Assembly: GCA_002315995.1 (NCBI GenBank)
Contig: DCHN01000004.1
Span: forward strand, 5,220 to 16,576
Reading direction: 5' to 3'
Length of the DNA: 11,357 nt
Origin: Bacteroidales bacterium UBA1751
GTDB lineage: Bacteria > Bacteroidota > Bacteroidia > Bacteroidales > UBA932
A program made the position numbers and the translations under genes. Shown one piece after another: positions 1-6,868 of the stretch (within the stretch, counting starts at the first letter, position 1; every line of letters begins with the position of its first letter). The notes under the pieces are model-generated. The model saw only the letters and a program-made list of their open reading frames with translations, was not told the origin of the DNA and ran no database searches.

Positions 1-2045
1 CTGGAGCCGAGATGGTGAACAAGAGCCATCATCTTGTAATTGAGATATGGAATCTTGTCTTCATGCAGTTCAACAGGAAGGCAAATGGAGAACTTGAGCC
101 GCTTCCTGCAAAGCATGTTGATACCGGAATGGGTCTTGAGCGTCTTTGCATGGCGCTCCAGGGCAAGAAGAGCAACTACGATACCGACGTTTTCCAGACA
201 CTCATTGGCAGAATCTGCGAATTGAGCGGCAGGAAATATGGCCAGGATCCAAAGGTTGATATTGCCATGAGAGTGATTTCAGACCATATCAGAGCAATCA
301 GTTTCTCAATATGTGACGGCCAGCTTCCATCAAACGTCAAGGCTGGTTACGTAATAAGAAGAATCCTCAGGAGGGCTGTAAGATATTACTACACCTTCCT
401 TGGAATCAAGGAGCCTCTTCTCTACAGACTCGTTCCTACCCTGGTGGCGCAGATGGGTTCTGCTTATCCTGAAATCGCCGCCCAGCAGCAACTGGTTGAA
501 AAGGTTATAAAGGAGGAGGAGGATGCATTCCTCAGGACTCTGTACAAGGGAATAGGACTTCTTGACGACCTTATAGAAAAGAGCCTTGCTTCAGGCAGCG
601 AGCGCCAGATAAGCGGAAAGGATGCCTTCGAACTCTATGACACCTTTGGCTTCCCTATAGACCTTACCGAGCTTATTGCAAAGGAGAAGGGATTCACGGT
701 GAACCTTCCCGATTTTGAGAAGGAACTTGCACAACAGAAGGCAAGAAGCCGTAACGCCACTGCAATTGAGGAGGGCGATTGGGTTGAGGTTGCTCCATAC
801 AAGGAGACGGAATTCACAGGATATGATACCCTGACACAGAATGGAGTGCATATACTCAAGTACAGAAGTGTAAAGAGCAAAGGAAAGGAGAGTGTTCAGC
901 TCGTTTTTGACAAGACTCCTTTTTATGCCGAGAGCGGCGGACAGGTAGGAGATATAGGATTCATTACCGGTGCCAGCGGAGAGCGCATTGCCATAGTGAA
1001 TACTATAAAGGAAAACGGGCTCAGGGTGCACATTGCCCAGAGCGTTCCGGTAAATCCTCAGGAGGAGTTCACTGCTCAGGTAAGCCAGGAGCGCCGCAGC
1101 GCAATTGCTGCAAACCACAGCGCAACCCACCTTCTCCATTATGCTTTGAGAAACATTATTGGAACACATATAGAGCAGAAGGGCTCATACGTATCAGACA
1201 AATATTTCCGTCTTGACTTCTCCCATTTTGAGAAAATAGAGGATGCCACAATTCGCAAGGTGGAGAGAATGGTGAACAAGCTCATAAGGGCGAACACACC
1301 GTTGAATGAGATGCGCTCCGTTCCAATTGAGCAGGCAAAGCAGATGGGTGCAATGGCACTCTTCACCGAGAAATACGGAGAATTCGTAAGGGTTATAAAG
1401 TTCGGTGATTCAGTTGAATTCTGTGGTGGAACACATACAAGTGCAACAGGCAACATCGGTTACTTCAAAATAGTGTCAGAAAGCGCAGTTGCAGCTGGTG
1501 TACGCAGAATTGAGGCTGTAACCGGCGAGGCGGCTGAGGAGCTCATTGACAATACACAGGATACAGTGAATACTATGAGAAAGCTTCTGAACAATGCTCC
1601 TGACATTGCACAGAGCCTTGCAAAACTCATATCCGACAATGATTCCATAAAGAAAGACGTGGAGGAGCTCCAGAAGGAGAGGGCTGTTGCATTGAAAAAC
1701 ACCCTTCTTGGAAGAGCTGAATCAGTGAATGGAATCAATGTAATAAGATATCACGGCCCAATAAAGCCGGAAGTTATAAAGAGTGTTGCCTTCATGCTCA
1801 AGAATGAGGCTACCAACACCGTTTTTGCGGCGGGTACAGTTTTTGATGGAAAACCTACGCTCACGCTCATGTATACCGATGACCTGGTTGCATCTGGAAT
1901 GAACGCTGGAAAGGATGTACGTGAGGCTGCGAAACTCATTAACGGCGGCGGCGGCGGACAACCTTCACTTGCAACTGCAGGTGGAAAGGATGTTGCCGGT
2001 TTGCTGGACGCCATTGAGGCAATGGTCTCAAATGCTGTAAAGTAA
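1..2045 (+). CDS. alaS: Alanyl-tRNA synthetase (AlaRS), 5'-truncated
   Basis: Charges tRNA-Ala with alanine in the cytosol and hydrolyses mischarged Ser/Gly-tRNA. The reading frame is open to the left edge (first full codon at base 3), so the Met codon at 12 is internal. About 681 codons are visible against roughly 875 in the family, so about 195 residues with class II motifs 1 and 2 are missing. Counting from that Met: class II motif 3 (DTGMGLERL) at 37-45; the tRNA-recognition segment (RVISDHIRAI through GYVIRRILRRAVR) at 88-124; the editing-domain zinc/catalytic residues HSATH at 369-373 and CGGTH at 471-475, both intact; a coiled segment near 540-560; and the C-Ala domain with a five-glycine run near 645-649 followed by QPSLATAGG. 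The stop is TAA at 2043-2045, and the LptF/G permease starts 3 bases later. The identification is certain. Confidence 0.98.
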   Translation, partial: GAEMVNKSHHLVIEIWNLVFMQFNRKANGELEPLPAKHVDTGMGLERLCMALQGKKSNYDTDVFQTLIGRICELSGRKYGQDPKVDIAMRVISDHIRAISFSICDGQLPSNVKAGYVIRRILRRAVRYYYTFLGIKEPLLYRLVPTLVAQMGSAYPEIAAQQQLVEKVIKEEEDAFLRTLYKGIGLLDDLIEKSLASGSERQISGKDAFELYDTFGFPIDLTELIAKEKGFTVNLPDFEKELAQQKARSRNATAIEEGDWVEVAPYKETEFTGYDTLTQNGVHILKYRSVKSKGKESVQLVFDKTPFYAESGGQVGDIGFITGASGERIAIVNTIKENGLRVHIAQSVPVNPQEEFTAQVSQERRSAIAANHSATHLLHYALRNIIGTHIEQKGSYVSDKYFRLDFSHFEKIEDATIRKVERMVNKLIRANTPLNEMRSVPIEQAKQMGAMALFTEKYGEFVRVIKFGDSVEFCGGTHTSATGNIGYFKIVSESAVAAGVRRIEAVTGEAAEELIDNTQDTVNTMRKLLNNAPDIAQSLAKLISDNDSIKKDVEELQKERAVALKNTLLGRAESVNGINVIRYHGPIKPEVIKSVAFMLKNEATNTVFAAGTVFDGKPTLTLMYTDDLVASGMNAGKDVREAAKLINGGGGGQPSLATAGGKDVAGLLDAIEAMVSNAVK

Positions 2046-2048
2046 CAG

Positions 2049-3494
2049 ATGAAGAAACTGGACCTATATATGCTCAAGTCCTTTCTGGGACCTCTCGTAA
2101 TGACATTTATCATTGTGATTTTTGTCCTTATGATGCAGTTCCTCTGGCTCTATATAGATGAGCTGGTGGGAAAGGGTCTGAGCTTTGGCGTTGTACTTGA
2201 GTTCCTGGGATGGGGAAGTGCAACTCTTATTCCGCTGGCGCTCCCTTTGGCAACTCTTCTTGCCTCCATTATGACAATGGGAACACTTGGCGAGAACAAT
2301 GAGCTGCTTGCAATGAAGGCCGCCGGTATATCGTTGAGCAGGATTATTGCCCCGCTAATATATGCTTCGGTGGCAATAAGTATAGGTGCGTTCTTCATCT
2401 CAAATGACCTAATTCCTGTTGCCTGGAACAAGATATATGCACTCAGAGATGATATAGGAAAGACCAAGGAGGAGATAAAGATTCCAACAGGCATATTCTA
2501 TGCAGGTGTTGAGGGATATTCAATTAGAGTCGACAGCAGGGACAAAGAGAATATGATGCATGGAATCATGCTCTACAATCATACTGCAGGAAGAGGAAAC
2601 GTGAACTTGACAATTGCCGATTCCGGAATGGTGAGGCTGGCCAAGGATAAGGGCAGCATGATTCTTTCGCTCTACAATGGCGTAAATTACGAGGAGGATA
2701 ACCAGAAGAGCTATGCCGACACTTCACTCAATCTACAGCAGGTCGAATTCTCCATGCAGGAGATAGCAATTCCATTGAACAACTACGCCTTCAAGCGCTC
2801 GTCAGACACCAAGTACAGCAATGAGGTCATGACCAAATCGCTCAAGAGCCTCAGAATAGACCGCGATTCTCTGGGACATATATACGACAGCACGCTTACG
2901 GTTATTCTAAAGGATATAAGTATGAAGTCTGGCTTGGCATACCGCTACCAGCATGACACATCAAGAAAGGCGTCATATATAGGGAAGTTTGAGTATGACA
3001 GCCTTTACCAATGGAAGAGTGCCAGCGAGGAGAATGAGGGTCTCCAGCAGGCCAGAATGAATATAGAGAACCAGATAAACAATCTGGCCTTCTCCAACAA
3101 TGAGCTTTTTGCCGTAGCATATCCGCTCAGGAGGTCCAAAATAGAGTCATACAGGAAGTTCACCCTCTCACTTGCATGCCTGGTCTTTTTCTTTGTGGGA
3201 GCGCCACTTGGAGCTCTAATAAGAAAAGGAGGATTGGGGACGCCTGTGATCATATCAATACTCTTCTTTGTGGTCTATTGGGTATTTGATATAAGCGGCA
3301 AGAAGCTGGCCAACGATGCGGAGCTCACGCCATTCATGGGAACCTTCATGTCCTCTTTTGTACTTATTCCAATAGGTATTTTCCTTACCTATAAGGCAGT
3401 GAAGGACTCCTCAATATTCAATGCGGATGCATATAAGTTATTCTTCTCAAAGCTGTCTAACAATATTAAGAAATGGGCAATAAAACGAGGATAG
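2049..3494 (+). CDS. LptF/LptG (YjgP/YjgQ) family LPS-export permease
   Basis: Predicted inner-membrane permease subunit of the Lpt machine, which, powered by the LptB ATPase, pulls lipopolysaccharide from the inner membrane towards the outer membrane. The protein has 481 residues. Hydrophobic segments lie near 12-35, 56-78 and 98-118, then a long periplasmic region of about 250 residues, then segments near 370-391, 397-416 and 431-450. This is the 3 + periplasmic domain + 3 layout of the family. The stretch ELLAMKAAGIS (85-95) matches the cytoplasmic coupling helix that contacts LptB. It is about 110 residues longer than the ~360-residue proteobacterial LptF/G, and the extra sequence (about 250-365) sits just before the fourth membrane segment. 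It starts 3 bases after alaS and overlaps fmt by 22 bases. I cannot assign it to the LptF or LptG role from sequence alone. Confidence 0.93.
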   Translation: MKKLDLYMLKSFLGPLVMTFIIVIFVLMMQFLWLYIDELVGKGLSFGVVLEFLGWGSATLIPLALPLATLLASIMTMGTLGENNELLAMKAAGISLSRIIAPLIYASVAISIGAFFISNDLIPVAWNKIYALRDDIGKTKEEIKIPTGIFYAGVEGYSIRVDSRDKENMMHGIMLYNHTAGRGNVNLTIADSGMVRLAKDKGSMILSLYNGVNYEEDNQKSYADTSLNLQQVEFSMQEIAIPLNNYAFKRSSDTKYSNEVMTKSLKSLRIDRDSLGHIYDSTLTVILKDISMKSGLAYRYQHDTSRKASYIGKFEYDSLYQWKSASEENEGLQQARMNIENQINNLAFSNNELFAVAYPLRRSKIESYRKFTLSLACLVFFFVGAPLGALIRKGGLGTPVIISILFFVVYWVFDISGKKLANDAELTPFMGTFMSSFVLIPIGIFLTYKAVKDSSIFNADAYKLFFSKLSNNIKKWAIKRG

Positions 3495-4456
3495 TATATA
3501 TGGGCACGCCTGAGTTTGCTGTTGAGCCGCTCAGGGCTCTGCTCGATTCAGGATACGATGTTGCATCGGTTGTTACAGTACCGGACAAGCCGAGCGGCAG
3601 GGGGTGCAAAGTGAATGAGAGCGCGGTGAAGAAGTTCGCGCTTGAAAGGGGCCTTCCGTTGCTGCAACCGGAGAAGTTGAAAGATGAGAATTTCATTGCC
3701 TCACTCAAGGCTACAAATGCAGACCTGTTTGTTGTTGTGGCCTTCAGAATGCTACCGGAGGTTGTCTGGAGTATGCCAAGGTTGGGGACTTTCAATTTAC
3801 ATGCTTCACTGCTGCCGCAATACAGGGGAGCAGCACCTATTAACTGGGCAATAATTAATGGTGAGAAGCGTACCGGTGTAACCACATTCATGCTCGACAA
3901 GGCAATAGATACCGGTGGCATTCTTCTTCAGGAGGAGTGTGCAATAGGTGATGATGAGAATATAGGAGAACTTTACGACCGTCTTATGGTAATGGGCTCC
4001 AATCTTTTGCTCAGAACAGTGAAGGGGTTGGAAGATGGTTCGTTGAAACCTCAGCCTCAAAGATGCGATGAGGGAGTTGAACTCAAAGCTGCTCCAAAGA
4101 TTACCAAGGAGACATGCAGAATAGATTGGAAAGCCGGCAGTGAGCATATATGGCATTTGGTGAAGGGGCTTTCTCCCTATCCTGCAGCGTGGAGCACACT
4201 TGCAAGCGAGAGCAAAAGCATAGACGTGAAGATATTCCAGGTGCATCCATACACTACATCAGATAGGGCTGAACGTCTGAGCCAGATGACTCTTGAACCT
4301 GGAAACATACAATCGGACGGGAAGAGTTTCCTCAGGGTTGCAACAGGCAACGGGCTGCTGGATATTGAGCAACTTCAGCTTGCAGGCAAGAGAAGGATGA
4401 GTGTTAAGGAGTTCCTTATGGGATTCAGGGATATTGACCAGTTCAGGTTCGAATAG
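3473..4456 (+). CDS. fmt: Methionyl-tRNA formyltransferase
   Basis: Transfers a formyl group from 10-formyl-tetrahydrofolate to Met-tRNA(fMet) in the cytosol, making the initiator for bacterial translation. At 327 residues it is close to the usual ~315. The N-terminal Rossmann-like domain opens with RIVYMGTPEFAV (6-17). The catalytic residues Asn108 and His110 (FNLHASLLP) and Asp146 (DTGG) fall at nearly the same positions as E. coli Asn106, His108 and Asp144, and the YRGAAPINW loop follows the first pair. The C-terminal tRNA-binding domain begins near 210. The start at 3473 overlaps the permease by 22 bases and is preferred because the next in-frame ATG (3500) would remove the first beta strand. 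The M23 peptidase gene follows after 5 bases. Confidence 0.97.
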   Translation: MGNKTRIVYMGTPEFAVEPLRALLDSGYDVASVVTVPDKPSGRGCKVNESAVKKFALERGLPLLQPEKLKDENFIASLKATNADLFVVVAFRMLPEVVWSMPRLGTFNLHASLLPQYRGAAPINWAIINGEKRTGVTTFMLDKAIDTGGILLQEECAIGDDENIGELYDRLMVMGSNLLLRTVKGLEDGSLKPQPQRCDEGVELKAAPKITKETCRIDWKAGSEHIWHLVKGLSPYPAAWSTLASESKSIDVKIFQVHPYTTSDRAERLSQMTLEPGNIQSDGKSFLRVATGNGLLDIEQLQLAGKRRMSVKEFLMGFRDIDQFRFE

Positions 4457-4461
4457 CGCAG

Positions 4462-5472
4462 ATGAAGTTCCCATTTTTGAAGAAGAGGTATGTCTATAAC
4501 AGGCATACAATGCTGTATGAGGTTCATAAGATACCTTTGAAAAGGTATCTTCAGGGTGGCGTGGCCATGTTCCTGGGCAGTATTGTGCTCTTTTTCATCT
4601 ATATGTGCATATACAGATATTGTTTCGGCCTCACTCTTCCAAAGACTGAGAAGCTTCAGCTCCGTTCGCTTGACTTGAAATCGAAACTCGAGATTCTGGA
4701 TGTGGAGATGGACTCGAGGCTGGAGTCGCTGCAGGAGCTGCAACTCAGGGACAATAATGTATACAGACCTATTTTCGGTCTTGAGGAGATATCGGCTCAG
4801 GAGAGGAATTCGGGAATATCGTCTGAAGGTAGGTATGACTCCCTTACCATTTTCCGCGACGGCGACTATATGCGTCATATTGAGAGAAGCATGGATGTAC
4901 TGCTGAAGAAGGCATATATGCAGTCTGTGTCATACGATGAGGTCTTTTCGTTTGCCACAAGGGCTGGTGATATGGCCAAGTGTGTGCCGGCAATACCTCC
5001 TATGAAGATGAACAAGGTAAAGTTCTCAAGCAGGTTCGGATACAGACATGACCCTATTTTCAACTCAACAAGGTATCATAGTGGAATTGACCTTTCAGGA
5101 AGAAGAGGGGAACACGTCTATGCAACTGGTGATGGAAGGGTGAGTGAGGTGGTGCGGCAGTTCTATGGATATGGACTTGAATTGGTTATTGACCATGGTT
5201 TCGGATACAAGACAAGATATGCACATTTGAACAGGTGTTATGTTGAGGTGGGTGATTATGTGACAAGGGGTGAATACATTGCCGATATGGGAAATTCAGG
5301 CCGTTCAACGGGTCCTCATCTCCATTACGAAGTCATTTATAGAGGGAACAAGGTTAACCCGCTCAATTATTTTGATTCGGAGATGAAAAGCGCTGAGTAT
5401 GCGAATGTTATAGCAGACACCCTTGTAAAGAGGAACAGGTCCAATGGAAAAACGAAGAATAACGGGAGATGA
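4462..5472 (+). CDS. Membrane-anchored M23 (LytM-type) metallopeptidase, first copy
   Basis: Predicted zinc endopeptidase that cuts peptide crosslinks of peptidoglycan in the periplasm. It has 336 residues: a short basic cytosolic tail (1-30), one membrane anchor near 34-53, a charged coiled-coil stretch (about 61-97), the signature RDNNVYRPIF (96-105), a helical linker, and a C-terminal M23 domain (about 185-310). Every active-site element is present: zinc ligands His206, Asp210 (HSGID) and His288, with catalytic His255 (YAHL) and His286 (PHLHYE). The preceding STGPHLH motif is canonical, so the enzyme should be active. The anchored coiled-coil layout resembles proteins that shape or divide the cell wall, but the exact role is unknown. 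It lies 5 bases after fmt and its stop codon overlaps the start of a paralogue (ATGA). An inverted repeat sits in the early coding region at 4528-4551. Confidence 0.93.
   Translation: MKFPFLKKRYVYNRHTMLYEVHKIPLKRYLQGGVAMFLGSIVLFFIYMCIYRYCFGLTLPKTEKLQLRSLDLKSKLEILDVEMDSRLESLQELQLRDNNVYRPIFGLEEISAQERNSGISSEGRYDSLTIFRDGDYMRHIERSMDVLLKKAYMQSVSYDEVFSFATRAGDMAKCVPAIPPMKMNKVKFSSRFGYRHDPIFNSTRYHSGIDLSGRRGEHVYATGDGRVSEVVRQFYGYGLELVIDHGFGYKTRYAHLNRCYVEVGDYVTRGEYIADMGNSGRSTGPHLHYEVIYRGNKVNPLNYFDSEMKSAEYANVIADTLVKRNRSNGKTKNNGR
4528..4551. repeat. Inverted repeat, 11-bp arms, 2-base spacer, in the first M23 gene
   Basis: The arms AAGATACCTTT (4528-4538) and AAAGGTATCTT (4541-4551) are exact reverse complements separated by GA. 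As RNA this is a 10-bp stem with a UGAA-like tetraloop, starting 66 bases after the start codon. No T-run follows, so it is not an intrinsic terminator. The left arm and spacer also contain TACCTTTG (4532-4539), a -7-like box with no matching -33 element. Confidence 0.9.
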
Positions 5473-6431
5473 AGCGAAGGATATTCAGTTATGATGAGGT
5501 GAACAAGGTCTTTGTTGAGATACACCGTGGAATAAAATGGTGGGTCAAGACTGTGCTTATTGGTTTCCTCTGCTCAATAGCGCTTGCCGTACTCTACTAT
5601 ATGGTCTATTCAAAGGTGTACAACACCAGGGAGGAGATTGCTCTTGAGGCTGACAATGCCCGGGTGGAGCAGGAAATAGCCTCTCTTGAAAAAAGACTGG
5701 GAATGCTTGATTCAACCTTGAGCTGGCTTCAGTACCGCGATAGAAACATATACCGGACAATTTTCCATGCAGAGCCACCGGCAATGGTTTCAATTGAGAG
5801 AGAGCTCTTTGAGCAGTCTGATATTGATACCGGGAAAATAGACAGGCTTATTGAGCGTTCAACCTTCTGGGTAAAACAGCTGGAGACCAGGGCATCAATG
5901 ATTGACATATATATAAAGAGCGTTGAGAGTGAGTTTGACCAGTTGGGCAGCGATGTTCTCTATATTCCTTCAATTGTTCCGGTTGAGGGGTTTAGCGTTA
6001 ATCAGGTAGGGGCAAGTTTTGGAAGCAAGGTCAATCCTTTCCTTCAGAAAATTGTGAACCACAATGGCATAGACCTGCTCTCATCAAGTGGTACCAAGGT
6101 GCTTGCAGCCGCAACCGGGGTTGTAGAATCTGTAGCCACGAGCACCAAAGGCGATGGAAACGTGCTGGCAATAAATCATCTGAACGGATACAAGACTCGC
6201 TACTGCCATCTTGAAAAAGTGCTTGTACACAGAGGACAGCGTGTGCAAAAAGGGGATGTGGTTGCCATTGTAGGCAATTCAGGCGTATCTCTGGTGCCTC
6301 ACCTTCATTATGAGGTAATGTATTGCAACAAGTACGTAGATCCTATAAACTACTTTTTTGCACAGCTTACGCCAAGAAACTTCAGGCAGGTAATGTCAAT
6401 ATCCTATAATGCTGGACAATCTCTTGACTGA
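5469..6431 (+). CDS. Membrane-anchored M23 metallopeptidase, second copy
   Basis: Paralogue of the preceding gene with the same architecture in 320 residues: a basic cytosolic tail, one membrane anchor near 27-48, a coiled coil (about 55-88), the signature RDRNIYRTIF (90-99), a helical linker, and an M23 domain (about 175-300). Both proteins also share a short cytosolic pattern ending in an EVHK/EIHR box. Zinc and catalytic residues are intact: His198, Asp202 (HNGID), His247 (YCHL), His278 and His280 (PHLHYE). Flanking positions differ from the canonical M23 pattern: SLVPHLH replaces STGPHLH, Lys187 stands where the first copy has Arg in its FGYR box, and INHLNG replaces IDHGFG. Substrate or activity may therefore differ. 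The ATGA overlap with the first copy suggests coupled translation and joint function, perhaps as a heteromer (inference). Confidence 0.92.
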   Translation: MKRRIFSYDEVNKVFVEIHRGIKWWVKTVLIGFLCSIALAVLYYMVYSKVYNTREEIALEADNARVEQEIASLEKRLGMLDSTLSWLQYRDRNIYRTIFHAEPPAMVSIERELFEQSDIDTGKIDRLIERSTFWVKQLETRASMIDIYIKSVESEFDQLGSDVLYIPSIVPVEGFSVNQVGASFGSKVNPFLQKIVNHNGIDLLSSSGTKVLAAATGVVESVATSTKGDGNVLAINHLNGYKTRYCHLEKVLVHRGQRVQKGDVVAIVGNSGVSLVPHLHYEVMYCNKYVDPINYFFAQLTPRNFRQVMSISYNAGQSLD

Positions 6432-6449
6432 TAATAATTTTTATTGAAT

Positions 6450-6794
6450 ATGCCGTACAAGGAGACTAAAATTGAAAAGCTTTTCTACACCATTTCAGAG
6501 GTGGCCGAAATCCTTGGTGAGAACACTTCACTTGTCCGTTTCTGGGCGAATTCATTTCCTGACATAATAAAGCCTTCCAGAAATAAGAAGGGCAACAGAA
6601 TGTTCACGGCAAAGGATCTGGCCAATTTCAGAACCATTCACCATCTTGTGAAGGTGAAAGGTGTTACGCTCGAAGGAGTGCGCGGTATGTTCAAGAGCGG
6701 CAGGGAGGGAAGTGACAACACTGCGGAACTTGTTGCCAGACTCTCATCAATAAGGGAGATGTTGGTAAATGTGAGGGAGTCATTGGATAAGTAG
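6450..6794 (+). CDS. Small MerR-type helix-turn-helix regulator
   Basis: Predicted DNA-binding protein of 114 residues. The N-terminal part (about 10-80) is a MerR-type winged helix: FYTISEVAEILGENTSLVRFW forms the helix-turn-helix, KGNRMFTAKDL the wing, and VKGVTLEGVRGMF the helper helix with the usual KGxTLxGV pattern. The remaining 30 residues are a short helix, probably for dimerisation. There is no effector-binding domain and no metal-binding cysteine, so it is unlikely to be a classical metal or drug sensor. The ATG at 6450 is preferred over an in-frame TTG at 6444, because ATG is the normal start and the sequence just upstream is A/T-rich, as is usual before Bacteroidota starts. It lies 18 bases after the second M23 gene and is the last gene before a promoter-bearing gap. 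Its targets are unknown. Confidence 0.88.
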   Translation: MPYKETKIEKLFYTISEVAEILGENTSLVRFWANSFPDIIKPSRNKKGNRMFTAKDLANFRTIHHLVKVKGVTLEGVRGMFKSGREGSDNTAELVARLSSIREMLVNVRESLDK

Positions 6795-6814
6795 AAAAAT
6801 TTTTCATACCTTTG
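6783..6814 (+). promoter_or_regulatory. Candidate Bacteroidota sigma-factor promoter
   Basis: TACCTTTG at 6807-6814 matches the Bacteroidota -7 consensus TAnnTTTG exactly, and a TTG at 6783-6785 lies 21 bases upstream, within the accepted -33 spacing. It lies in the largest intergenic gap (74 bases), so transcription would start near 6818-6822 and leave a leader of about 50 bases before the zinc-ribbon gene. The -33 box lies inside the last codons of the MerR-type gene. This is a consensus match only, with no mapped start site. Confidence 0.6.
6794..6805. repeat. 12-bp A/T palindrome inside the promoter spacer
   Basis: GAAAAATTTTTC is a perfect 12-bp palindrome that begins with the last base of the MerR-type gene's stop codon and lies between the two putative promoter boxes. 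It may be a bent A-tract or an operator half-site pair. It is short and A/T-rich, so chance is possible. Confidence 0.4.
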
Positions 6815-6820
6815 CCCTTC

Positions 6821-6834
6821 AGCCTTAATTGGCT
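6821..6834 (+). other. Small hairpin at the expected transcript 5' end
   Basis: AGCC and GGCT form a 4-bp stem around the loop TTAATT, beginning about 7 bases after the -7 box. If transcription starts near 6820, this hairpin would cap the 5' end of the zinc-ribbon mRNA and could protect it. The stem is too short to be a convincing terminator for the upstream operon, although CTTTTC follows. Confidence 0.25.
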
Positions 6835-6868
6835 CTTTTCAAGATAAATACAATAGTACTAGATAATT

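Noticed and set aside
591..1169. 192-codon minus-strand open frame within alaS
   Set aside because: Lies wholly opposite a certain AlaRS region that includes part of the editing domain; its protein has no recognisable domain.
1944..1958. GGC triplet repeat in alaS
   Set aside because: Encodes the conserved glycine run of the AlaRS C-terminal domain, not an expandable repeat of special interest.
4532..4539. TACCTTTG promoter box in the first M23 gene
   Set aside because: No matching -33 element upstream, and the match is part of the inverted repeat.
6444..6449. TTG start for the MerR-type gene
   Set aside because: It adds only two residues, and a normal ATG follows directly at 6450.
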